The position numbers and the translations under genes were made by a program. Shown here piece by piece: positions 1-8,894 of a DNA stretch of 39,608 nucleotides (the first letter of the stretch is position 1; the number at the start of each line of letters is the position of its first letter). Under the pieces are notes generated by a model. It saw only the letters and a list, made by a program, of their open reading frames with translations, did not search any database and was not told the DNA's origin. Source of the DNA: Hoylesella enoeca JCM 12259 (GTDB lineage Bacteria; Bacteroidota; Bacteroidia; Bacteroidales; Bacteroidaceae). The stretch spans positions 1 to 39,608 of the forward strand of contig NZ_BAIX01000021.1 of the NCBI RefSeq assembly GCF_000613405.1, in the 5' to 3' direction.

Positions 1-3
1 CCT

Positions 4-82
4 CGTCGGAGATTCTTTTTGGTCCATGCAGCAGGTGCGTGGCCCCGTCGGAGATTCTTTTTGGCTCACGCAGCTGGTGCAT
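4..82. repeat. Edge of a 42-bp tandem repeat (about two units)
   Basis: The 19-mer CGTCGGAGATTCTTTTTGG occurs at 4-22 and again at 46-64, a 42-bp period. Each copy is followed by a related block (CATGCAGCAGGTGCGT and CACGCAGCTGGTGCAT) that is itself an imperfect inverted repeat. The array probably continues to the left of the window. It shares CGTCGG with the 41-bp array at 8895-9304, but the rest of the unit differs. The remainder of 1-357 holds no credible gene. Confidence 0.6.
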
Positions 83-301
83 ACTCATCCGATTATAAGA
101 ATCATTCTGTGCGCCATACGCAAACACCGTTGTCGCGGTCATGGGCATTACTTACAACTACGTTATCGCTTTTGAAAAAGAAACTATATGCGCGTTGAGA
201 GAAATATGCTTCTGGTGTGCTTGACCATCATGATCTGTTTTTGTGGAGTAATTATTTAGTTTTACTTCTTTGTTGTGGAATTAGAAGTGCATAAACGAAC
301 A

Positions 302-329
302 AGCGGAAGCTTCTCACGAAGTCTCCGCT
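302..329 (-). terminator. Hairpin downstream of the 131-aa gene
   Basis: Arms AGCGGA (302-307) and TCCGCT (324-329) pair. After one mismatch and a wobble, CTTC (310-313) pairs with GAAG (318-321) around the loop TCAC. The hairpin lies about 30 nt past the stop of the minus-strand gene at 358-753 and is followed on that strand by a T-rich stretch, as expected for an intrinsic terminator. The T tract is interrupted, so efficiency is uncertain. Confidence 0.45.
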
Positions 330-357
330 CAAAATGATTAAATTTGAAAGTAAAATT

Positions 358-753
358 CTATTTCTTTTTGCCGAATAGTCCTTTGAGGAATCCGGAAACC
401 TTAGCACTACTCTTTTTCACGGCCTTTGTGATCACATTTCCCGTCGTATCGACCGCTTCTGTAAGCTTTTTGCTTTCCAAGAAGGCCATTTTTTTCTTAT
501 AACGAGTGCGATAAGCCGTGTAAGTAGACAGTTGATTGTTCGTCATTTTCGCCTTATAAGTGGTGTGATACTCATTTGTCAGCATCTCATAAACAGAGTC
601 TATGCGCTGGTAATCGTGTGGAGTGACTGATTTCAAAGACTCCACTCCGTTGAGAAAACGCTTGTAACGAGACAAAAAGTCATCTGCTTTCTGCGCCGAA
701 ATATGGATGGCACATAAAGCCATCCATAGTGTTACCAAAACCAATCTTTTCAT
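358..753 (-). CDS. Small secreted protein of unknown function, 131 aa
   Basis: Residues 1-20 form a classical signal peptide (Lys-Arg then a hydrophobic core ending in HISA before Gln), so the protein is probably exported to the periplasm or envelope. The mature part is Lys- and Tyr-rich and mostly helical, with no cysteines that would suggest disulfides. It ends in a glycine-containing hydrophobic patch and a Lys-Lys-Lys tail. I recognise no domain. A TATCTTTG promoter box lies about 35 nt upstream and a hairpin lies downstream, so it looks like a single-gene unit, divergent from uvrB. The signal peptide makes a real gene likely; the function is unknown. Confidence 0.7.
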   Translation of the reverse strand: MKRLVLVTLWMALCAIHISAQKADDFLSRYKRFLNGVESLKSVTPHDYQRIDSVYEMLTNEYHTTYKAKMTNNQLSTYTAYRTRYKKKMAFLESKKLTEAVDTTGNVITKAVKKSSAKVSGFLKGLFGKKK

Positions 754-786
754 ATTCGAAACCTATTTACATGATTAATATGCTGG

Positions 787-794
787 CAAAGATA
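787..794 (-). promoter_or_regulatory. Bacteroidetes -7 box for the 131-aa gene
   Basis: On the minus strand this reads TATCTTTG, matching TAnnTTTG, about 35 nt upstream of the ATG at 753. No good TTTG -33 element is visible at 19-21 nt. The rest of 754-1061 has only this box, the uvrB promoter and a 73-codon minus ORF with no supporting features. Confidence 0.4.
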
Positions 795-1023
795 GCAATA
801 AATCTATAAGTCATCGCCTTTAAGCCTCTCAAAGATTGTTAATCGATACTTTGCTGATGTTGTTCCCATTGCCTGACGGTAAAGAAGGTGGATCATTAAT
901 CCTAAAATGGACAAGCGTTTTCGCTGAAAAGTTTAGTTGAGGGGATTGTTTTTGCAATCTGTTCGTAGCGAATGTTGTATAAAATATATGGGGATAAGCA
1001 CCTTTAATTATATCGTTTTTCGC

Positions 1024-1031
1024 TACTTTTG
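1024..1031 (+). promoter_or_regulatory. Bacteroidetes -7 box for uvrB
   Basis: TACTTTTG matches TAnnTTTG and lies 30 nt upstream of the uvrB ATG, leaving a leader of about 20-25 nt. The expected -33 TTTG is degenerate (TTT near 1003). Confidence 0.5.
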
Positions 1032-1061
1032 CAGCCGAAGTAATATACAAAAGGTAAAGGG

Positions 1062-3089
1062 ATGAGATTCAAGTTAACGTCAAAGTATTCTCCCACGGGT
1101 GATCAGCCCGAAGCTATCCAACAGTTAACGGCCGGTGTCAATAATGGTGATCGGGCGCAGGTGTTGCTCGGAGTGACAGGGTCGGGAAAGACTTTCACTG
1201 TGGCTAACGTGATTAATAATGTCAATAAACCTACGCTCATTCTGAGTCATAACAAGACGTTGGCCGCGCAACTTTATGAAGAGATGAAAGCATTTTTCCC
1301 TGAAAATGCGGTGGAATATTATGTCTCTTACTATGATTATTATCAGCCGGAAGCCTATTCGCCCACGACCGATGTTTATGTTGAGAAAGATTTGTCTATC
1401 AACGAAGACATCGATAAATTGCGATTGAGTGCCGTTTCGGCGTTGCTTTCGGGCCGAAAGGACGTGATTGTGATATCGTCTGTTTCCTGCATTTATGGTA
1501 TGGGCGGTCCGATTGCTATGCAGAACAGTATTATTTTTATTAAGAAAGGGCAGCGACTCAATCGCAATGATTTTTTGCGAAAGCTCGTGAGCGCTCTCTA
1601 TGTGCGTAATGATATGGAGTTGCAACGCGGTAATTTCCGAGTAAAAGGCGACACTGTGGATGTTGCAATGGCGTATAGCGACAATGTTTTGCGTGTGACT
1701 TGGTGGGACGATGAGATTGATTCGATCGAAGAAGTAGATCGTGCGACTTTCTATCGTTTGTCTTCTTTTGAGGAATATCGGATTTATCCGGCTAATCTCT
1801 TTATAACTACCAAAGAGCAAACGGAGCAAGCCATCCGATTGATTCAAGATGATTTGGTTAAGCGAGTGGCTTATTTTGAAGATTTGAATGAAGAGACCAA
1901 GGCGCAGAGAATCAAGGAACGTGTGGAATATGATATGGAAATGATCAAGGAGTTGGGTTATTGCTCGGGTATCGAGAATTATTCCCGTTATTTCGAGAAT
2001 CGTCAGCCAGGGCAGCGGCCTTATTGTTTGCTCGACTTTTTTCCTAAGGATTATCTTCTCATTGTGGATGAGAGCCACGTCAGTGTGCCTCAGATCAATG
2101 CGATGTTTAGTGGTGATCGAGCTCGGAAACAGAATCTTGTGGAATATGGATTTCGTTTACCCGCAGCCTTTGACAACCGTCCGTTGCGTTTCGAAGAGTT
2201 TCATGAGTTGATCCATCAAGCGATCTATGTGTCGGCAACACCCGCAGATTATGAATTGCAAGAGGCCGAAGGCGTCGTCGTTGAACAGCTGATCCGCCCC
2301 ACTGGTTTGCTCGATCCTAAAATCGAAGTGCGCTCCTGCACGAATCAAATAGATGATTTGATGAGCGAGATCGTAAAGCGATGTCAGAAGAAAGAACGTG
2401 TCTTGGTGACCACATTAACCAAACGGATGGCCGAAGAAATGACCGAATATTTGCTTGAACACGATGTGCGAGCCAGTTATATTCATAGTGATGTAGGCAC
2501 ACTCGATCGAGTGAAGATCATGACCGACCTCCGTGCCGGTGTGTTTGATGTGCTGGTGGGCGTCAATCTGCTTAGAGAAGGACTCGATTTGCCCGAAGTC
2601 TCGCTCGTTGCCATACTCGATGCTGATAAAGAGGGCTTTCTGCGCAGTCATCGCTCGCTTACGCAAACCGCGGGACGAGCTGCCCGCAATGTGAACGGAC
2701 TGGTCATTATGTATGCCGACAAGATTACGGAAAGCATGAAAAAGACGATAGATGAGACGGAAAGAAGGCGCTCGATTCAGTTGAAATACAATGAAGAACA
2801 CCACATCACACCTCAGCAGATCGTGAAAGAGATCAATGGCGCTTTGACCATCGGACGTAAAATTGGATCAAACACAGCTGCTTATCCGGATTCTACGTAT
2901 CTTGAAAACAACACAGCTGCATTTGCTGCCGATCCTATCATTCAAAAAATGACACGACAGCAATTGGAGAAGAGCATTGCCGATACGACAGATTTGATGA
3001 AACAAGCAGCCCAAAAAATGGAGTTCTTGCAGGCTGCCCAGTATCGGGATGAAATTATTCGACTGCAAGCACAGCTCGACTTGAAATAA
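1062..3089 (+). CDS. uvrB: Excinuclease ABC subunit UvrB
   Basis: UvrB is the damage-verifying helicase-like subunit of nucleotide excision repair. It is loaded by UvrA at lesions and recruits UvrC. At 675 residues it is full length (the E. coli protein is 673). Walker A GVTGSGKT is at residues 37-44. The beta-hairpin that clamps DNA is seen in the Tyr-rich YYVSYYDYYQPEAY near residue 90, the Walker B region as DESHV, and motif VI as QTAGRAARN. The last ~40 residues form the UVR domain that contacts UvrC. The start is the ATG 30 nt after a TAnnTTTG box. It is transcribed alone or leads weakly into the next cluster. No anomaly was seen. Confidence 0.97.
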   Translation: MRFKLTSKYSPTGDQPEAIQQLTAGVNNGDRAQVLLGVTGSGKTFTVANVINNVNKPTLILSHNKTLAAQLYEEMKAFFPENAVEYYVSYYDYYQPEAYSPTTDVYVEKDLSINEDIDKLRLSAVSALLSGRKDVIVISSVSCIYGMGGPIAMQNSIIFIKKGQRLNRNDFLRKLVSALYVRNDMELQRGNFRVKGDTVDVAMAYSDNVLRVTWWDDEIDSIEEVDRATFYRLSSFEEYRIYPANLFITTKEQTEQAIRLIQDDLVKRVAYFEDLNEETKAQRIKERVEYDMEMIKELGYCSGIENYSRYFENRQPGQRPYCLLDFFPKDYLLIVDESHVSVPQINAMFSGDRARKQNLVEYGFRLPAAFDNRPLRFEEFHELIHQAIYVSATPADYELQEAEGVVVEQLIRPTGLLDPKIEVRSCTNQIDDLMSEIVKRCQKKERVLVTTLTKRMAEEMTEYLLEHDVRASYIHSDVGTLDRVKIMTDLRAGVFDVLVGVNLLREGLDLPEVSLVAILDADKEGFLRSHRSLTQTAGRAARNVNGLVIMYADKITESMKKTIDETERRRSIQLKYNEEHHITPQQIVKEINGALTIGRKIGSNTAAYPDSTYLENNTAAFAADPIIQKMTRQQLEKSIADTTDLMKQAAQKMEFLQAAQYRDEIIRLQAQLDLK

Positions 3090-3132
3090 CGTTAAATATT
3101 GAATAATCACAGATCGATAAGACATTATTTCG

Positions 3133-3140
3133 TAATTTTG
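3133..3140 (+). promoter_or_regulatory. -7 box upstream of the DUF4468-porin-export cluster
   Basis: TAATTTTG matches TAnnTTTG and sits 30 nt before the ATG at 3171. It is the only candidate promoter I see in front of four closely spaced genes running to 8863, so it may drive all of them. No clear -33 TTTG is present at the right distance. Confidence 0.5.
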
Positions 3141-3170
3141 CCTACATAAATATTCACAAAGCATCGACTT

Positions 3171-3815
3171 ATGAAGAAATTAATAGCCATCTTGTTGACT
3201 ATTTTGCCCTTGACGGCCACCGCACAAGATGTATGGGAGAAACCGCAGGATAGCAAACAACAAGTGAAACAGACTGTTGAGAAGGCGAAAAAGGATGAAA
3301 TCAAGCAGGAGGATGCCAAATATCTGTCGGGTGCTGTGCCCGAAGTGGACGGTAAGGTGGTTTTCACGCTCGATCTGAGTTTACCCGGAAAGAGTGCACA
3401 AGATATCTACGATCAGGTTTATGCACAACTTGACAAGATGTCAAAAGAGGATAATCAATTTAAGGAAAGCGGTATTGTCCTCATCAACAAGCGTGATCAT
3501 ATCATTGCAGCGCATTATAAAGAGTGGCTCATTTTTACCAATAATTTCATTTCATTGGATCGAACAGAGTTGAGTTATACGATTATAGCCAAATGTATGG
3601 ATGGACAGTTGAATCTCACTTTGAGCCGGATCAGTTATTCGTATGAGAAAGGACGGAGCACGGGATTCAACACCACGGCCGAAAAATGGATTGTGGATGC
3701 CGTTGCACTCAATAAACGCAAGACTAAATTGACCAAAGGATCAGCTAAGTTTCGCCGTAAGACAATCGACCGGAAAGATGAGATTTTCTCGGCTATCACG
3801 AATGCTTTAAAATAA
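3171..3815 (+). CDS. DUF4468-type secreted protein, 214 aa
   Basis: Residues 1-19 are a signal peptide (Met-Lys-Lys, hydrophobic core, TATAQ). A Lys/Glu-rich linker follows to about residue 50. The globular part beginning VDGKVVFTLDLSLPGKSAQD resembles the DUF4468 (TBP-like fold) proteins of Bacteroidetes, a family of exported proteins without known function. The basic C-terminus (residues 175-214) is probably flexible. The gene is 10 nt upstream of the next gene and starts a probable four-gene unit with a porin and a Wza-like exporter, which suggests an envelope role, but nothing in the sequence shows a reaction. Family assignment is by recalled motif similarity only. Confidence 0.75.
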   Translation: MKKLIAILLTILPLTATAQDVWEKPQDSKQQVKQTVEKAKKDEIKQEDAKYLSGAVPEVDGKVVFTLDLSLPGKSAQDIYDQVYAQLDKMSKEDNQFKESGIVLINKRDHIIAAHYKEWLIFTNNFISLDRTELSYTIIAKCMDGQLNLTLSRISYSYEKGRSTGFNTTAEKWIVDAVALNKRKTKLTKGSAKFRRKTIDRKDEIFSAITNALK

Positions 3816-3825
3816 AAATAGCCCT

Positions 3826-4026
3826 ATGACAAGAGATCATCTCCAATTATCAGGCAATCAAGATAAGTTTCTGAAAATACGAAACATTCTTAATATCATT
3901 TTCATGGTAGGTGCTATCGCGGGCGTTTTGATTTATTTCTACGCCGATCGCCCCACGGGTACGATCATTATTTTAGTCGCGATGGTATTCAAGATGATTG
4001 AAAGCATATTACGATTCTTTCATTGA
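3826..4026 (+). CDS. Small two-helix membrane protein, 66 aa
   Basis: The protein has a short polar N-terminus and two predicted transmembrane helices at about residues 20-40 and 44-64, separated by a tight turn containing DRPTG. I recognise no family. Its stop codon TGA (4024-4026) overlaps the ATG of the porin gene by one base (TGATG). This strongly suggests translational coupling and supports both start choices. It lies between a DUF4468 protein and a porin. A role as an accessory inner-membrane protein is only a guess. Confidence 0.7.
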   Translation: MTRDHLQLSGNQDKFLKIRNILNIIFMVGAIAGVLIYFYADRPTGTIIILVAMVFKMIESILRFFH

Positions 4027-6353
4027 TGAAAAAGACCCTCACACTGGTGCTTTTCTCGCTAATGGTTTTTCACACGGCGATAAAGGCTCAATCGGACTTC
4101 AATCAGATAGATAACGGCGGGCAAATAACCACATCTGATCAGCGCCGCAAAACAACCGACTCGCTGGGTAGTGATAAAGAGATTCCTGTCGGGATCAAAG
4201 TGTGGACTGTGGATACACGATTCGGTGATCGAAAACCGGCTCAAGTAGACACCCTCTCGCACATGTTTATGAACACGATATTCACCTCGGGACTCCGCGG
4301 CGAATATAATACGACGGGCAATCTCGGATCGCCGCGTATCAATCGCATCTTCATTGATCGGCGCGAGAGCGGGCACTTCATCTTTACACAGCCTTACAGT
4401 TATTTCATCACGCCGACAGACGCATTCCTATTCACCAATACATTATCGCCGTTCACCAATATTTCATACAACAATTGTGGTGATCGTACCAATGGAGAAG
4501 ATCATTTCACGGCTAAATTCGGAGTGAATGCAGGTCAGAGAGTGGGTGCGGGATTCAAGTTTGATTACCTTTACGGCCGAGGATATTATCAAAGTCAGAG
4601 TACGTCTCATTTCAACTACTCGATGTACGGATATTATCTCGGCGACCGTTACCAGGCACAGATTCTGCTTTCTACCAATCATCAGAAAGTGGCAGAGAAC
4701 GGAGGTATCACCAATGACAATTATATCACACATCCCGAAAGCTTCAATGAAGATTTCCAAACATCTGAAATCCCCACGGTGTTGAGCCAGAACTGGAATC
4801 GTAACGATAACCAACACATCTTCTTCACCCAACGCTATAACCTCGGTTTCAATAGGAAAGTGAAGATGACCGAAGAAGAAATCAAGGCCAAGAAATTTGC
4901 AATAGAAGCGCAAAAAGATCAGGAGAAGCGGAAGAATAGAGAGCAAGCGGAAAAAGAAGCTAAGCGAAAAGGTGAAGTTTTCGATAGTAAAAACTTTGCC
5001 GAAAAGAAAACTTTCACGGGACGTCCTACCGGAGCTGCGATTGCAGGAACCGAACCGACAGACTCGATCGATCGCAAAGGCAACCGTATCTCTGTGAAAG
5101 GAAAAGCTGCGGCAGACAGCATTCTGACTGCACAAAAGAAACAGCAAGAAGACACCTTATGGCTCAAAGATGAATATGTGCCAGTTACCAGTTTTATTCA
5201 CACGTTGAACCTGGATAATTATCGACGCATCTATACGGCTTATGCCACGCCGAGTAATTTTTATTTGAATACTTATCGTAATGTCAGTAGATTTTCCGGC
5301 GACTCGCTCTATGATAAAACCAATCATTATCGCATACAAAACACTTTCGCAATTTCGCTGCTCGAGGGCTTTAACAAGTGGGCAAAGGCCGGATTGAAAG
5401 CTTTCGTTACGAGCGATTTTCGTCATTTCACGCTTCCGGACACCATCCAAGGAACGGCAGCGTATAATGAACATAACCTGAGTATCGGTGGCCAATTGAG
5501 CAAGACAGAAGGTCGCACGCTCCACTATAATTTGTTGGGTGAAACCTGGCTCACAGGCGAAGACGCCGGACAATTAAAGATCGAAGCCACGGTCGATGTC
5601 AATTTCCCGCTGTTCGGCGATACGGTTACGTTGGCGGCGAGCGGTTTTCTTCACCGACTCAATCCCACCTTTTATTATCGCCATTATCATGCGCGCCACT
5701 ATTGGTGGGATAACGGCGATCTGAGTAAGATTATTCATTCACGAGTCGAAGGACTTTTCAGCTATCGCAAGACGCGCACCACCTTGCGAGTGGCCGTAGA
5801 CGGGATCAAGAACTACACGTATTTCAGTGGAGCTTACACCATTACTTCTACGTTTGGACGCACAGGAAATGTTGTCACTCCGTTGCAGAGCGGCGATATG
5901 ATTAGTCTTATCACAGCCTCGCTCGGTCAGGATTTCACGTTCGGTCCGCTCAATTGGGAGAATCTCATCACTTATCAGAAATCGACGAAGAGCGACATCC
6001 TCCCCGTTCCTCAGATCAATGTCTATACCAATCTCTATCTGCGTTTCAAGATTGCACGAGTTTTGCATTGTGATTTCGGAGCCGACATGCGTTTTTTCAC
6101 CAAATACTATGCGCCCGATTATAGTCCTGCCTTGGGACAGTTTGTGACGCAGACAGGCGACAACAAAACGGAAGTGGGTAGTTATCCCATCGTGGATGTT
6201 TATGCTAATTTTCATCTGAAACGCACCCGCTTTTTCGTCATGATGAGTCACGTCAATGCCGGCATGGGCAGTCAGAACTATTTTCTCACGCCCCATTATC
6301 CGCTCAACGACCGCGTGTTTCGTTTTGGTCTGAGCTGGAACTTCTTCAATTAG
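4026..6353 (+). CDS. Putative outer-membrane porin (Porin_10-like), 775 aa
   Basis: The N-terminus is a clear signal peptide (Met-Lys-Lys-Thr, hydrophobic core, IKAQ). The rest alternates aromatic and polar residues in the manner of an outer-membrane beta-barrel and ends in a strand finishing FRFGLSWNFFN, a terminal aromatic signature like those recognised by BAM. It resembles the Bacteroidetes 'putative porin' (Porin_10) proteins. Residues ~278-378 are a very charged, Lys/Glu-rich block with coiled-coil character and no barrel pattern, probably a periplasmic or surface insertion. I chose the ATG at 4026, overlapping the previous stop, over a TTG one codon earlier. It is followed after 14 nt by a Wza-like gene, so it may be co-produced with the exporter. 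Confidence 0.85.
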   Translation: MKKTLTLVLFSLMVFHTAIKAQSDFNQIDNGGQITTSDQRRKTTDSLGSDKEIPVGIKVWTVDTRFGDRKPAQVDTLSHMFMNTIFTSGLRGEYNTTGNLGSPRINRIFIDRRESGHFIFTQPYSYFITPTDAFLFTNTLSPFTNISYNNCGDRTNGEDHFTAKFGVNAGQRVGAGFKFDYLYGRGYYQSQSTSHFNYSMYGYYLGDRYQAQILLSTNHQKVAENGGITNDNYITHPESFNEDFQTSEIPTVLSQNWNRNDNQHIFFTQRYNLGFNRKVKMTEEEIKAKKFAIEAQKDQEKRKNREQAEKEAKRKGEVFDSKNFAEKKTFTGRPTGAAIAGTEPTDSIDRKGNRISVKGKAAADSILTAQKKQQEDTLWLKDEYVPVTSFIHTLNLDNYRRIYTAYATPSNFYLNTYRNVSRFSGDSLYDKTNHYRIQNTFAISLLEGFNKWAKAGLKAFVTSDFRHFTLPDTIQGTAAYNEHNLSIGGQLSKTEGRTLHYNLLGETWLTGEDAGQLKIEATVDVNFPLFGDTVTLAASGFLHRLNPTFYYRHYHARHYWWDNGDLSKIIHSRVEGLFSYRKTRTTLRVAVDGIKNYTYFSGAYTITSTFGRTGNVVTPLQSGDMISLITASLGQDFTFGPLNWENLITYQKSTKSDILPVPQINVYTNLYLRFKIARVLHCDFGADMRFFTKYYAPDYSPALGQFVTQTGDNKTEVGSYPIVDVYANFHLKRTRFFVMMSHVNAGMGSQNYFLTPHYPLNDRVFRFGLSWNFFN

Positions 6354-6367
6354 TTTATCTTTTGACA

Positions 6368-8863
6368 ATGAAGAAATTACTCGTATACATATTGCTTTCG
6401 GTCCTCTGTCAATTGACCGTGTCAGCACAGTCCACCATGACAGACGATCAGATTATGAATTTTGTTGCAAGGGAATATAAAGCCGGTACGTCGCAGGCAC
6501 AAATCGTGACCAAACTAATACAGCGAGGTGTAGATATCGATCGGATTCGCAACATCAAAAGAAAGTATGAGCGACAAGCCAAACAGCAAGGGCTTGGCGT
6601 GGTTGCGGAAAAATCAGTAAGTGATCGGCTGCGGAAAAATAATGGAGAGAAAAAAGACACGCAAGGACAATACTCCAATTACAGACTGCGAATGGGTAGA
6701 GGTGTAGGCTCCGTCACCGAAGACGAGCGCCTGTTGATGCAGAAAGAGTTGACCGCTTTGATGCCGCAAGACACGATGACCATGCCTATACAAATGACAG
6801 AAAAAAATTACGACAGAAACCGGAAAGTGTTTGGCCGTGATATTTTTAACCGGAAAGATCTGTCATTCGAACCGAATATGAATATCGCCACACCGCGGAA
6901 TTACCGGTTGGGACCAGGCGATGCCGTTGTCGTCGATATTTATGGAGCCTCACAAAAAACGATAGAAGCAACTGTCTCGCCCGATGGAGACATCATCATC
7001 GAAGGCTTCGGACCCATTCAGGTGAGCGGACTCACGGTGAATGAGGCCAACGCACGCCTCAGATCCACACTGGGATCGCGATACAGCAGTTCAAAGGTCC
7101 GGTTGACCGTGGGACAGACTAAAACTATCATGGTGAATGTTATGGGCGAGGTGAGAACTCCTGGGACCTACACACTATCGGCTTTTGCTACTGTTTTTCA
7201 CGCCCTCTACATGGCCGGCGGAACCAATGACATCGGTACGCTGCGTAATATAAAAGTATTTCGTAATAATAGGTTGATAACCGTTGTTGACATTTACGAT
7301 TACATGCTCAATGGAAAACTCACGGGAAACATTCGTCTGGCAGACAATGACGTGATCGTGGTCGGTCCTTATGATTGTCTTGTTGATATTACCGGCAAGG
7401 TGAAGCGTCCCATGTTCTATGAAATGAAAAAGAGCGAAAGCATCGCCACGTTGTTGAAATACGCCGGCGGTTTTACTGGTGATGCTTATCGGCGAGCTGT
7501 GAGAGTGATTCGTAAGACAGGCCGCGAATATTCCATCTATAATGTAGGCGAATTCGATATGACCGCCTTCCGCGTGACCGACGGCGACTCCGTGAGCGTC
7601 GACTCCATCATCTCACGTTTCGAAAATAGAGTGGAAGTGCGCGGAGCCGTTTTCCGCCCCGGCATCTATCAGGTCGGCGGCGATATCAACAGCGTCCGCA
7701 CACTTATCCAACAAGCAGAAGGCGTAAAAGAAGATGCGTTTACAGCCCATGCCGTGATGCACCGAATGAAACCCGATCGGACGTTGAAAATAATCCCAGT
7801 CGATATTGAAGGTATCATGAGCGGAAAAGCGCCCGACATCCCCTTGCAGAAAAACGATGTACTCTTCATCCCGACCAAGCAAGAGATGATGCAACAACAG
7901 ACCATCACAATCCACGGTGAAGTGCAATATCCCGGCATCTATCGGTATGCCGACAACGAAACGATTGAAGACTTCATCCTCCAAGCTGGCGGACTGAGAG
8001 ATGCGGCATCAACGGTCAAAGTAGACATCGCCCGCCGAGTGAAAAATCCCAAAGCACTGACCACCGACAGCATCATCGCCCAAACTTATACACTGGCTCT
8101 GAAAGACGGATTCGTTATTGATGGAAAGCCGGGCTTCACCCTGATGCCCTTCGATGAAGTTTACGTCCGCAAGAGTCCCAGCTATTCCACTCAAAAAAAC
8201 ATCAGCGTAGAAGGACAGGTAACCTTCGCGGGAACCTATACCTTGGCTCGGAAAAACGAGCGACTCAGCGACGCCATCCGAAAAGCCGGCGGAATAACTA
8301 ACAGAGCCTACATCGCGGGAGCCCGACTCGAAAGACGAATCACTCCCGAGGAACGCTTACGAATGCAGACCGTTTTGAGAATGGCGCAGGCACAGCGAGG
8401 CGAGAAAGATTCCTTGGCGATGAACAAATTGGAGCTGGGTGACACATATTTCGTCGGAATTGAACTGAACAAAGCCTTATCGCATCCCGGCGGCGACGCC
8501 GACTTCGTGCTGCGCGAGGGCGACCGGATTATTGTTCCTGAATATAACGGAACGGTGAAGATCAGCGGCGATGTGATGTATCCCAATGCTGTGGCATACA
8601 AGAAGGGAAAACGCCTCTCCTATTATATCAATCAAGCGGGAGGATGGGGGAATCGTGCCAAGAAAAGTCACACCTATATCATCTACATGAATGGCACCGT
8701 GGCCAAAGTGAGCCACAACGCCAGAGTGATGCCGGGCTGTGAGATTGTTGTGCCGAGCAAGCCGGTAAACAGCGGACTGAAATTGACCGAATGGCTAAGC
8801 ATTGGTACAACAGCCGCAACGATTGCCACCATGATTGCCACAATAGCTAATCTGGTGAAATAA
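6368..8863 (+). CDS. Wza-like polysaccharide export protein with repeated SLBB domains, 831 aa
   Basis: This family forms the outer-membrane or periplasmic exit channel for capsule or exopolysaccharide. There is a signal peptide (residues 1-21), then a helical N-terminal region, then a Poly_export domain beginning RNYRLGPGDAVVVDIYG near residue 177. At least six SLBB-like repeats follow, each with a G-x-V-xx-PG-x-Y type strand and an AGG turn, starting near residues 250, 335, 418, 510, 609 and 726. The C-terminus has a hydrophobic segment at ~800-830. E. coli Wza has a single Poly_export and two SLBB domains, so this is an extended form typical of Bacteroidetes. The ATG at 6368 gives the signal peptide; a TTG two codons earlier is unlikely. 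No Cys lipobox is present. It faces the glycosyltransferase operon across the repeat array. Confidence 0.9.
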   Translation: MKKLLVYILLSVLCQLTVSAQSTMTDDQIMNFVAREYKAGTSQAQIVTKLIQRGVDIDRIRNIKRKYERQAKQQGLGVVAEKSVSDRLRKNNGEKKDTQGQYSNYRLRMGRGVGSVTEDERLLMQKELTALMPQDTMTMPIQMTEKNYDRNRKVFGRDIFNRKDLSFEPNMNIATPRNYRLGPGDAVVVDIYGASQKTIEATVSPDGDIIIEGFGPIQVSGLTVNEANARLRSTLGSRYSSSKVRLTVGQTKTIMVNVMGEVRTPGTYTLSAFATVFHALYMAGGTNDIGTLRNIKVFRNNRLITVVDIYDYMLNGKLTGNIRLADNDVIVVGPYDCLVDITGKVKRPMFYEMKKSESIATLLKYAGGFTGDAYRRAVRVIRKTGREYSIYNVGEFDMTAFRVTDGDSVSVDSIISRFENRVEVRGAVFRPGIYQVGGDINSVRTLIQQAEGVKEDAFTAHAVMHRMKPDRTLKIIPVDIEGIMSGKAPDIPLQKNDVLFIPTKQEMMQQQTITIHGEVQYPGIYRYADNETIEDFILQAGGLRDAASTVKVDIARRVKNPKALTTDSIIAQTYTLALKDGFVIDGKPGFTLMPFDEVYVRKSPSYSTQKNISVEGQVTFAGTYTLARKNERLSDAIRKAGGITNRAYIAGARLERRITPEERLRMQTVLRMAQAQRGEKDSLAMNKLELGDTYFVGIELNKALSHPGGDADFVLREGDRIIVPEYNGTVKISGDVMYPNAVAYKKGKRLSYYINQAGGWGNRAKKSHTYIIYMNGTVAKVSHNARVMPGCEIVVPSKPVNSGLKLTEWLSIGTTAATIATMIATIANLVK

Positions 8864-8894
8864 CGAAAGTTCAAAACAAATCCTTTTCTTATCG

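Noticed and set aside
829..1050. 73-codon minus-strand ORF before uvrB
   Set aside because: It covers the uvrB promoter, has no recognisable motif, promoter of its own or signal peptide, and is best seen as intergenic.
1125..2078. 317-codon minus-strand open frame inside uvrB
   Set aside because: It is a shadow of uvrB, with no family motif, and the plus frame is strongly conserved.
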